A stretch of 64,000 bases of DNA from Enoplosus armatus. Taxonomy: Eukaryota; Chordata; Actinopteri; Centrarchiformes; Enoplosidae. The position numbers and the translations under genes were made by a program. Of the stretch, positions 1-9,800 are shown in pieces. The notes under the pieces are model-generated. The model searched no databases. It was not told the DNA's origin and saw only the letters and a program-made list of their open reading frames with translations. The stretch lies in assembly GCF_043641665.1 (NCBI RefSeq), contig NC_092188.1:15893704-15957703 (forward strand), given 5' to 3'. Within the stretch, counting starts at the first letter, position 1. The number at the start of each line of letters is the position of its first letter.

Positions 1-1039
1 TGCACATCAGAGCATATTGCATATTTTCAAGAAAGAAAAAATGAAGAGGTGCAGCATCACATGAGAAAAACTGAATGGAGTACTGTGTGAGCATGTCTCT
101 GACAGTTTCATACAGTACCATCCAAAGCAGAAGATGAGAAAGGCAATGCCAAGGAGAGTGGCCACAGCGTGCCTGACCAGGGGATTGGCATGGCTAGGAC
201 TGAGGTAGAGGCGAAACCAGAAGGCAGCAGCCAGGGCAAACAGCTGGCACGCCAAAAAATTCACCTGTGTGATAGAGACAGGGATTAGGATGGGTGTTTA
301 CACATGCTCAGAAACATTCAACAAAATAAACTCATTCTCCTATGGGGACGTATTGTGACACCATGATGCAAGTGTAGCCAAGGCTTATGTTATACTTATG
401 AATATTATATAATTACAACACAGAGGCTGTGTGGCCATGACTGAAATAGCAAACCTTTACTGCTCCCAACATTGACAAAAACAACACATGACAGAACACA
501 ACATTCCTTACCCTTCACAATGAAATCCCCAAACCTATACACTGAATTACGACCCACTAGAAGTGACCCAGATTCTTCAGAGCACCTCGCCCCCTTTATC
601 CCCATTTGCTTCATCATCCTCAGTGGTATCATATCAATTCTCAAAGGTTGTATAGTTTTGTTGTGATATTTGTGAAGCAGACAAATAAAATACCTGGCTG
701 TAAATGTTAAGTAGCCTAATTTCTAAACTTTGGCATGCAAGTCACTTTCTGATGCCATTTTGGCCTCTTATCTATACCATTAATGTTAATGAGCTGCAAT
801 GTGGGCGTCAATGACTGTTGGGAAATCACTGCACGTCTCTCTAACAAGTGACACACCGCTGATGGACAGACTTTATATTAATAACACAACGTAACTTGCA
901 AAATGCTGTGTAACGAACACCTGGGTTGTGATTCATAAGATACTCTTACCTGATCAAGAGGAAAGCCCAAGTATTCACTGACAGGCAGCAGCCACTTGGA
1001 TCCAGTGGTATTAGATGCGGTGTCCGCGCGCTCGTCCAT
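1..1039 (-). CDS. mboat1: MBOAT1 5' portion (lysophospholipid acyltransferase), partial gene
   Basis: Two coding exons on the minus strand (1039-950 and 264-114) join to give the first 80 codons of an MBOAT-family protein, and the gene continues off the left edge. The family re-acylates lysophospholipids (lysophosphatidylethanolamine and lysophosphatidylserine for MBOAT1) in the ER membrane. Visible support is the N-terminal segment with LGFPLDQ at the end of exon 1 and VNFLACQLFALAAAFWFRLY, then RHAVATLLGIAFLIFCFGWY, in exon 2. These are the first two hydrophobic membrane segments and resemble mammalian MBOAT1/2. The catalytic His and Asn lie beyond the window. MBOAT2 is the main alternative on sequence alone, but the neighbours E2F3 and CDKAL1 match the MBOAT1 locus. 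The gene is divergent from E2F3, with 2.5 kb between start codons. Confidence 0.85.
114..264 (-). CDS. mboat1: MBOAT1 coding exon 2
   Basis: The acceptor ...CACAG lies just before 264 and the exon opens with Val-Asn-Phe-Leu. I place the donor at GTATGA (113-112), leaving phase 1 after FCFGWY; this matches the mammalian protein, where the next residue is Ser (T plus two bases of the next exon). A weaker donor GTACTG lies a few bases earlier. The exon encodes two hydrophobic helices of the multi-pass ER enzyme. Positions 1-113 are then intron. Confidence 0.8.
950..1039 (-). CDS. mboat1: MBOAT1 coding exon 1
   Basis: The start codon is at 1039-1037 and the exon ends ...CAG at 950, followed by a good donor GTAAGAG. 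It has 30 codons, phase 0. The peptide begins MDERADTASNTTGSKWLLPV and ends in LGFPLDQ, a stretch conserved in MBOAT1/2. No upstream in-frame alternative is needed. The following intron is 685 bp (949-265). Confidence 0.8.
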
Positions 1040-3060
1040 CCTACGTAGTTTTCTTGCCGCGACGCCTCAGTGTTCCCGGTTTGTCTTTTTCCTTCTTTTT
1101 TAGCTAACTACTTGCTATTTTCTGTGAATGAAATACATTGTTTTCCCGAAAGGCCCCGTGACAAGTCAAACCAGTCCACAGTATGATAGACCAGACATAG
1201 CACTCCCAACTCTCCCAAATCTCCCTCCTCCTCCTCCTCCTCTTCGGCCTCAGTACCAGTCAAGTCTCAATAGAGACAGAAATAGCTATTCCGGCCATTG
1301 CTTCCAAAATAAAAGTCAATAGAAACCAGGTTTTATAGCATTGCACTACAAACAGAAAACAAGTTACGATGTGATCTGTCTGTAAGGAGAAACCTGTTCT
1401 ATAATCTTGTTTCCCCCGACAATGTACTCGCAGACCTGCCCCTATGATAGGCGACATTTTAATTTAAATAACTCACTAATTTCAATATATAATTTCGATT
1501 TTGTTTAGGTATACAAATTCCTGCCTTTTTTGTAAAAACAAACAAACTGAAATGTTAGTCAGTGTTATATGTTATGTTCAAAGAGAAACTTGTGCGTAAT
1601 GTCTATAACATTTAGCTATGGTATTGCAATATGTATATGTAATGAAATATGTAAAAAAAAAAAAAAAAAAACGTATGAAAGCCATTTCACCTTACTTCCG
1701 GTGTTATTCAGGGTTTCAAGCTTGGCGCAACATGAGTTGATGTCTAAAATGAATATTTTGTTAGGGAGTCTTGGTGGCAAAAAATACTTACTGAATGTGA
1801 ACAGTAAGTGTTTGAATAGGTTATTCAAAGACTGAAGACTGAAAAACCTCTAGTACTCTGTGGCAATGTTTGTGTACAACTAGTAGTAGTACAAGTAGTG
1901 AGAAATTGTCACTTTGTGAATGAAAATGGATGACAAGACACGTCCTGCTTTGTTATAGTTTAGATGTGAGGTAGCCCAATTTTTTTTACATGAATGAATT
2001 AGTATGTGTGTGTTGCAGAGGGTATGAAGAAAGGTCATCTGTGAAAGCCATGAATGCTCTCTCCTGAGTGACCATGGCTGAGAGTCATATGGGAATAAAT
2101 ATCTATTAATTATTGTAGGGTTGTTGCTGTGATTCATAATTAATGCCCAAAGGTCAAGTTTTGCCTATGGCCCACATACTGAGCACCTTTTACACAGCGT
2201 GAGTCCCAGTGACATTTACAGTGAGGCACCAGCTATGAATTCAGCATAGAAGAATGTTTGCTTTTCATAATACAATTAATGTTGAATTTAACAGATTCCG
2301 ATGATGATAAAAGCCTGGTAGGGATTTAGTATCTTTCATAAGTACAGTTCAGTTTCTTCCAGGTTTAAGGCCCATGTTGGAGCTGAAGCATCCTCAAAGG
2401 TTGTCTCTTCATCCTGTATGTCATAATATCACCACAATTCACAATCTATTTACAGGGTATACAGTACATTCTGACTCACTAATCATGTGGGTTACTATGC
2501 AATACGCAAAGTGTTATATGTCATGCGAAAACAGTCCTTGCGGAAGATGAGTTCATTTCTACATGTTGTCAACATAATGCTGAGGCCCACATTTAAGGTT
2601 TGCTTTGCAAATATTGAAAATCAGAAGCACTGACCAGAAACAAAGAAGCTCAAAACAAATAAATTTGCCAATGTTCAAAAAACATACTTCATATGAAAGC
2701 AAGGAATTACATATAGGGTCCCAAAGGAGCTGTGCAGAAAACCTCGATCCCTAACAATATTAAAATTCTAATTGTACCTTCTTTTATGAGAATAACAGAG
2801 GTAGAGAGGTAGAGGTAGGTATTTAATGCCCAAAGATGATTTTGTCATTCTGACAAATAAGGGCCCGCAGAAATAAAGTTGAAAAAGGGCGTAACATTAT
2901 GTCAGGGGTTGAATTTTTTTAATCTCTGCTCCTTTAGAACAGACAAAATCTTGTGGCACGAATTTACTGTAACAGAACCAAAATAATAAACAGATCAAAA
3001 AATATCAAACTAATATGAAGTATATATATACAGTCGTGTTTTTTATTCTGTTGTGGGGTT
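1040..3060. other. Divergent intergenic region between MBOAT1 and E2F3
   Basis: No gene is supported here. The part next to MBOAT1 (1040-1130) is its 5' UTR and proximal promoter and is moderately GC-rich. A short CCT tract lies at about 1222-1242 and an A19 run at 1653-1671. From about 1700 to 3060 the sequence is AT-rich, with only short chance ORFs. No TATA box, tRNA or recognisable mobile element was seen. Confidence 0.5.
1653..1671 (+). repeat. Poly-A run, 19 bases
   Basis: Uninterrupted A19 in intergenic DNA. It could be a retroelement tail remnant, but no element is recognisable upstream. Confidence 0.9.
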
Positions 3061-3306
3061 CCTAGTTTACCACTTCACCCTCTCTTCAGCACAATTGGCC
3101 ACTTGCGCCACTTAGCGTCCTGTCAGGGAACACGCAAGGCGTGACAGGTGACGTCGCCTGTTTACAACTGCCAATGAACACGTGGCGCACCGAATCTTGA
3201 GCTATTATTGGTCAATACGGCAGTAATATGGGCGGGGACTGTTCTGTGGAGGACCAATAGCATATGGCATGTAAATTCCGTTTGAAAAGTTCCCGGGAAA
3301 TCTGAG

Positions 3307-3316
3307 TTTCGCGGGA
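3307..3316 (+). promoter_or_regulatory. E2F binding site
   Basis: TTTCGCGGGA is a canonical E2F element, about 270 bp upstream of the E2F3 start codon. Family knowledge supports positive feedback of E2F on the E2F3a promoter; use of this particular site is inferred. Confidence 0.6.
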
Positions 3317-3430
3317 GGGCTCTTGAGCGCGTAAACCGTATCCCTTCATTCATCAGGCCGTTTCCTGAAGCCATTTCTAGACGGGGCAAACGAGAGTTGC
3401 GCTACTTTTTAATCCGTTGCATCTGCCTAA

Positions 3431-3529
3431 ATGCACTTTCTTAAGGAGAAATACTTTACAAAAGTCGATGAATCAGACTGTCATCTTTACTTCGGTCTGA
3501 TTATTTTTGTAACAATTGCGGCGGATTAG
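3431..3529 (+). CDS. Upstream ORF in E2F3 5' UTR (32 codons)
   Basis: ATG at 3431 opens a 32-codon frame that stops at 3527-3529, 57 bp before the E2F3 start codon. A second, overlapping 10-codon uORF starts at 3468. Both exist in the mRNA only if transcription starts upstream of 3431. The encoded peptide is not recognisable, and the role, if any, would be in damping translation. Confidence 0.35.
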   Translation: MHFLKEKYFTKVDESDCHLYFGLIIFVTIAAD

Positions 3530-3586
3530 CAGCCATTCAGGCTTGAAAGTACAGAGACAAGAAAGGGGTTACCCCGAATACGCAAG

Positions 3587-3868
3587 ATGAGAAGAGGGAT
3601 CTCCTCGGCTCCGGACAAAGTGATTTTAGCGGGGGTCGGGGGCTCTCCTCTGGACAATAATATCATTTTAACAACTCTCTCGGATCGTTTAAACCCCGGT
3701 CAATCCAACGCTACGTTTATCCAAATAATAACGACCCCACCGCCTTGCAACGTTACACAGACATCAAATGTGTGTTTATCCGAACCTCAGATAAACAACA
3801 TTTACACAACTCCACAACAAGCTGCAGCAAACGGAGCAGGACAACGACCCGCTCTGGGAAGACCGCCG
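3587..3868 (+). CDS. e2f3: E2F3 coding exon 1 (E2F3a-specific)
   Basis: 94 codons, phase 0, with a donor GTAATC after GRPP. ATG at 3587 is chosen because the next residues, RRGI, resemble the mammalian E2F3a start MRKGI. The exon has FIQIITT, matching the conserved YIQILTT of E2F3a, and IYTTPQ, matching LYTTPH. It is much shorter in alanine/glycine runs than the mammalian exon. Confidence 0.9.
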
Positions 3869-6800
3869 GTAATCATCTATACAGCTCGTTTGAACATATT
3901 TGGCTTGCTACAACTAGCCACAAACACGACAAAATGTTAGCTTGCTAGGCTAGCCGAGCTTGTTGTTCGGGCAGCTAACGTTAGCTGCTTAGCGAGGGCA
4001 TTCCCACGACTCAACCTAGCGAGGTGGCTAACTAACTACCGCTAGCTAAGTTACCCAACTGGCTTGGTTAAGTGATTTCTTGACTGTATGGAAGCAAACG
4101 GCGAGTTTAAGTTAGTTTTGCATTACCAGAAGGGTAGACCTGTCATCTAATAGCGTGCTATGCTAACTTCATGGTGCTTTTGAGTCCGCTTCACCCTTGC
4201 AGCCAGATGGAAATATTGGTAAGAGATGAGTAACGTTAGCGGTGGCCTAGTGGCTGCTGTTGGTGTCTTAATTTGGGGGTTGGGGGGTATTGTTGGGCTG
4301 CTTGGCTCTTAGTTAGCTAATTTTTAGCTCTCTAACAAGACACGAGTGGCTTAACTTGCAAAGACGTGGGTTTATATTCAGCTAAAGCTTCACTTCAGTT
4401 TTGAAACTACTCGATAGATATTTCTCCCAGTCGTCTCTGAGCATGCCAGCCAACTTGGATGAAGCTTGAAAATGTGTTAGCTTTCAAGGCTAGCAGCAGT
4501 ATTGGTTATTAGAGGACAACATTATTCGTTGTCGGCCATGACCTTAATTTTACACAAGTCTTATGTTCCTGTTTTTGTAAATAAAGTGTAACGTTATGGT
4601 GCCTTTCATGCCAAGTAAAGTGAAACTCGAGTTTGTTGCTTTAGTGCTGACTGCACGTTTCCTGTATTCTCAACCTGCACAAACCACACAAAATAGTTTC
4701 AGCAGCAATCAGGGTGCTGGTTTGTTCCTGGCTATTAATCTTCATGAACTAAACCAGCTTCTGTATCTCAGGCTGTAGCCATGACCAGGCAGGGGTGGGG
4801 GGAGAGCTGCTGCTTGCTGATATAAAATGGCTGACTTTTTGACTGTCAACAGAGGGCATATTATTCTTTCTCAGACTTGGGCTAGATTAAGTAAGAAAGT
4901 ATTAAAGATCAGGTTTACTATGCTTAAAACACTCTGAAGGTTACTTGACTTATCTCCTACCAGGGGTTTAGAGGGAAACACCCTGGTACTGGTGTGTTGC
5001 TCAAAGACACTAAAACAGGGTAGATTCTTGCCAACACAAGTGTAAGGGTTCCCTAGTAGAAGAGGCTATTCACTAAGCCACCACACCATGTACCTTTGAT
5101 GATGACTAGAATGCCAACTTAGGCTGGTGATAGGCAAACAGTTTTCAGAAATGGTTATGTTAGGCAATTCAAAAATGTCTGTATAAATGGCCTTGGCTGT
5201 TGGAACACACAAACTAAATTAGCTTAAGCATGGTGTCAAGTACTATGGTTGTGATGAGGCAGACATTTAAAATATCTACTATTGCTGAAACCATAGGTAA
5301 TGAACATACCTCACCTTTTTCAAGGGTTAGGGTACTACAAAATAAATTGATTGTGACAAATTAGACATTGGCAACCTTTTAATGTTGAGTCCAATTGGAC
5401 AATAAGCTCAGCTGTTCAGAAAGGGCATTATTATTTGGGCTTGATTAACATACAGAAAATGATTCTTGAACAGTAGGTGCCTGGTTTAGTTCCAGGGCTA
5501 TCTGGTGTCTCTGTATGCTTATAGTGGTTTTCTTTGGCATTACTGGGCAACAATGTGATCAAACCCATAGGTGTGACTCACTCTTAAGTTATGTGGGTTT
5601 GTCTTGGCCAATGAGTTCAGAAAATGAGAAATCACAACCACTGGTTATGTGCCACATCACAAGACTTTTGACTTTTTTTGAGGAACGTCATGTCTCGAAC
5701 TATTTTATAACCGTGTCTTGCGGACCACACCGCCTCAGATATTCTGAAACAAAGTGTGCCCTCCTTTTCAGAACTGAAATGGGAAAGACTACAGTCCTCT
5801 CAGATTCAATGATCAAAAGAAATAACACTGGTGTTTGCATAGAAAGTGCACTGTCTATCAATTTATAAACTTTTTCATAACCTAGAACAACTTCTTACTG
5901 TATTTATGTTAACTTTTTAAAGTGTACACATGGTTTTGAACACTGGAGACATATAACATTAAAGTAATGATGCGTTTAGCATCATGCATCATTTCTTGTG
6001 AGGTGGCATCAAAGTTGAGATGCCTTCCAAGTGACCAAAATGTCCATATCTGCTGTTAACCGTTTCTTTTTGTCACCCCAGGCAAAAAGGCGGTTGGCGC
6101 TTGATGATTCCGACCACCAGTACCAGTCTGAACCAGCCAGGACTCCAAGAGGCAGAGGAGGGGCTGCAGCAACCAATGGGGCAAGGCTAAAGACACCCAG
6201 AAGTAAGAAGCAGAGGCTATACGGAACCCTCTGACACCATGTTTGTACATGTAACCTAGAATTTTACAGCACAGTGATTCAGGTTGTTTCATAGTTTTAT
6301 ACACAGGAATAGCCTCAATGCAGCTACTTAATACAGTTATCAGAAAAAACATGGATCATCATTGAGCTGAACACATAAATGGAACAGAGTTTACCCCAGC
6401 CATTTTGTGTGAGAATAATTGGCATTCAAAATTCATTCAAAAATCAATGATCTTTAAAGTCTTTTTCATTAGACAAACCATCTAAAATCATCTATAAGCC
6501 TCCTTAGCAGTGGCATCAACACTTAATATTTTTAGGAATACATTGTGGTTTATATTTTCTTGCTATGGGTAGTAGTTTTAAAATACATTTTGTCATTATT
6601 TGCTGAAGTCATAAGTAAAAAACAAAAAGTAAGGCTCCGTGGTGTTATGTCATACCACAAAATATAACAACTTAAATAGTAATCCCTTGAATTTCACTGA
6701 ACAAGACTAAGTGGAGCTGAAATGCTGAACACGCACATGTGCACACACACATTAAAAAACATGAAGTTGCTTTAGTTTTTGTTGTGTGTGTGTGTGCACA

Positions 6801-9800
6801 CTTCCTTCCTAATTGCTACCTGTGATTGGGGCTAAGAAGATGATATAAATGGAGTGTAAAACTTAAAACAAAGCACATCAGTTGTATTCATGATATATGG
6901 CCGTTACAGCAGTGTGATATATTGTTGATTCCAGCCACAGGATGTGTTGGAGGAGGAGACAGGTGACATGCTGTAACCCTCTGATGAGGGGAACACAGAG
7001 CTGTTGATATTGAAATACAAGTCCAGCTGGTAAATATCTAACTTTGTGCTTTAAGCAAAACGTTTCCAGCTGGTGATTATCAAAGTTCAAGTTAACTTCA
7101 AGTTGTTGCTTGACCTGTAGTGTAGCTTGTCATCCCCTCTTCATGTAAATCACACATTCCCAGCTGATTATGACTGATTGAGTCATTTGCCTCCAACTTT
7201 CCCTGACCCCAAAAACAACTGTTTTAGTTTTCCTAGCATTGCAATGTAATTCAGCTATTAAACCTATAAATATTGTCCAGTTCAAAAACCCCACACCAGT
7301 TTCCCTAAAGGACAACAAAGCTGAATCTACATCTTAGTGACACAGTCACAACACAAACTGAATATGAAATGATAAGCTTCATCCAGGTAAGATTTATTGC
7401 AGGGTGGTTGTGTTGGAGTTAATGAAATTGTACTGTTCTACCTACTATTAACTTCTACTGACACCTCTGCTGTTCTTCTACTGCTTGTTTTTGAAGCCAA
7501 GGTGAGTGTAGGAGTCTTGTGATCAGGTTGACTTTTTCACATTATGGACAAACCCACGATTTACTCGGGTTTCCTGCTACTAAGTAAAACTTTTTGTGTA
7601 TTACTTGTAAAAATTCACTATCAAGTGTAACGATGAAATTCATTGTCCTTCCCCTTTATTTCTCTGTTCCTCCCTCTTTTCCTCCACCATAGCGCCCAAG
7701 TCTCCACCAGAGAAGACTCGGTATGACACGTCCCTGGGCCTGTTGACGAAGAAGTTTGTGGACCTTCTTGCTCAGTCTTCTGACGGCGTTTTGGACCTCA
7801 ACCTCGCCGCTGAAACTTTACAGGTAATTTCTTTGAAAAAGGCTCATTAGACACAGAGAAAAAGAAAGCGGGTATTGATGGTAGAATGGTTATGTAATAA
7901 TAACCTACCTAATAGTAAATGCATTTCTCCTTTAAATCCTGTTAGTGGTGCTGATGAACTTTGGGCGCCAAGAACTAAAAGGGAGGGAGGGAGGGGAAAA
8001 AAAATTTTTAGGGGACATCCTAAACATATATATCCATTAAATATAATTGATACAGTTTAACTGACGACACCTGTATCCTCTACTTTCAGGTACAGAAAAG
8101 ACGGCTGTATGATATCACCAATGTACTAGAAGGCATTCACCTCATCAAGAAGAAATCAAAGAACAACATTCAGTGGATGTAAGTGGTCATTTTGTCTCAC
8201 TCTATCACTCAAATTCTTGGTTTTCTTTTTATGTATGTATGTTTCGTCTTATCTGTGGACCCAAGCACCCACTGAAATTGATACTCTGTGTGTAATTCAT
8301 CCATCATGCAGAGGTTTGAGAACATAATGTGACACATATTCCAGTTCTCTTGGTTGTGTCTGCCTCCTCCATCTTTTCTCCTTTTTTGTGTTTATTACAC
8401 AAAAGCATTAACTCAGCGGAGTCGTGTTTGTGAGAACTTATCTAATTGTTTGCAGTTTTAAAGTCTCAGAAAATCGTTGTGGGTTCATCAGGGGTTGGTA
8501 AAAATGGTATGAAGGGTTTTGGCATACAAACGGATTCAGAATGTTCCTTGGCCTGTAAAGCGCAGGAAGGCAGGTGGCTGCATGCACGCTGTTGCCACAT
8601 CAAAGTAGGAGGATACCTGACTGTGCTACATTATACTCTGCCAATTTAATTACACCCTCATTTGTTCAGCAATCACTAAGAGCACATGCAGTTTAGGAAT
8701 AGCACAATAAGCACCTGTGCTTACCACTTTAGGCCTATGAATGCATTCAGTGAAACAAATGAGCTCTGGATATGTTTTCTGTTCTTATGAGGAAAATATA
8801 TTGTATCTCCAGTGCTGATTTTGACCTTTCTTGGATGAGATGTGGTTGGCCTAAGTTCATATTTTAGATCGCTCTTATTAAGCAAGACAGACAAAACATT
8901 TTCAGCACTCTGACCTCAATTGCTGTGATTTGTAGTCTGTTTGTGCCTTACAGGAGGTTTGTGTAGTTTTCAAGGGGAACCTAGGAAGATTTTTGCTTGT
9001 TGAAAATACAGTTTTCAAGTACAAAACCATATATTTTTTCTGTAATGTCTGCTCACAGGGAACACATCACTAATGTATTGAAACATAAATCTGTACTATA
9101 CAAACTTAACCAAAAATGGCAAAACTGATTAGACACTTTTTTGCCGTTGAAGCCAATTTACAAAATATTTGATACCACGAGTAAGAGACAGTGTTATAGG
9201 GGCAAGTAAAGAGCCTGTGTCAGTACTAAATCTGTTTAAATTCACTCTCTTCTCACTCTCAGGGGCTGTAGTCTGTTGGAGGTAGAGGGGGCTCTGAGCC
9301 AGAGACAGAGACTGACAGCGGAGGTTTCTGCGCTTGGAGATGAAGAGCAGAGACTTGAACAACTCATCCAGAGATGCAGCCTGGATGTGAGACACATGAG
9401 CGAGTTGCAAAGCAACCAGAAATATCCTTTTGCTGTTAGTTGACATGTCATCCAAAAGTTAAACTGAACTGAGTTTTTTTTTTTTCAGTTTAAAAAATGC
9501 CAGATCCTAAGCAGATGTGCAAGGCTTCATCTTCCAACTCTGTCTTTAGAGAACACTCATTATGATTTGTGGATTTTTTACAAACCATCTTATCTGTTAC
9601 ACATAAAGCAGATCTTTGTTTTACATCATGGTACCTAAAATGTTAAGTAAGTCATCTAGTTTACGACACCAGCACGCGTAGGTGCATGCAATCACTTCAG
9701 CAGTTTTGAGGTTTGTTTAGTTTTAATAGGTTTAGTATCAACATGTAATGACATTGTAGTGTTATTTCTTTAACCCCTTCATCTCCACATATGCCTATGT

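Larger units (their letters stand above)
3061..3586 (+). promoter_or_regulatory. e2f3: E2F3 (E2F3a) promoter and 5' UTR
   Basis: A CpG-containing, GC-richer island directly upstream of the E2F3 start codon. In order it shows a CRE-like TGACGTC (3149-3155), CCAAT (3171-3175), an inverted CCAAT (ATTGG 3207-3211), a GC box GGGCGGGG (3230-3237), CCAAT (3254-3258), the palindrome TTCCCGGGAA (3290-3299) and an E2F site TTTCGCGGGA (3307-3316). No TATA box is evident. Clustered CCAAT boxes about 40-50 bp apart plus an E2F element are typical of cell-cycle promoters. The mammalian E2F3a promoter is known to be E2F-responsive, so feedback by E2F is likely. The transcription start is not determined but probably lies downstream of 3316. 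Confidence 0.7.
3869..6081 (+). other. e2f3: E2F3 intron 1
   Basis: A 2.2 kb GT-AG intron. The first 700 bp is rich in GCTAGC/TAACGTTA-type words and CpG and may hold an internal promoter. A probable SINE remnant lies at about 4945-5095. The rest is AT-rich with only chance ORFs, such as an open frame at 5515-5868 that resembles nothing I know. Confidence 0.75.

Noticed and set aside
5515..5868. 117-codon plus-strand ORF in E2F3 intron 1
   Set aside because: No recognisable domain, no splice or promoter context, and in an AT-rich intron; chance is sufficient.
6031..6234. Frame reading through the E2F3 exon 2 acceptor as an alternative N-terminus
   Set aside because: It includes the pyrimidine tract and acceptor AG, so it is intron read-through. 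The 4207 mini-exon is a better E2F3b candidate.
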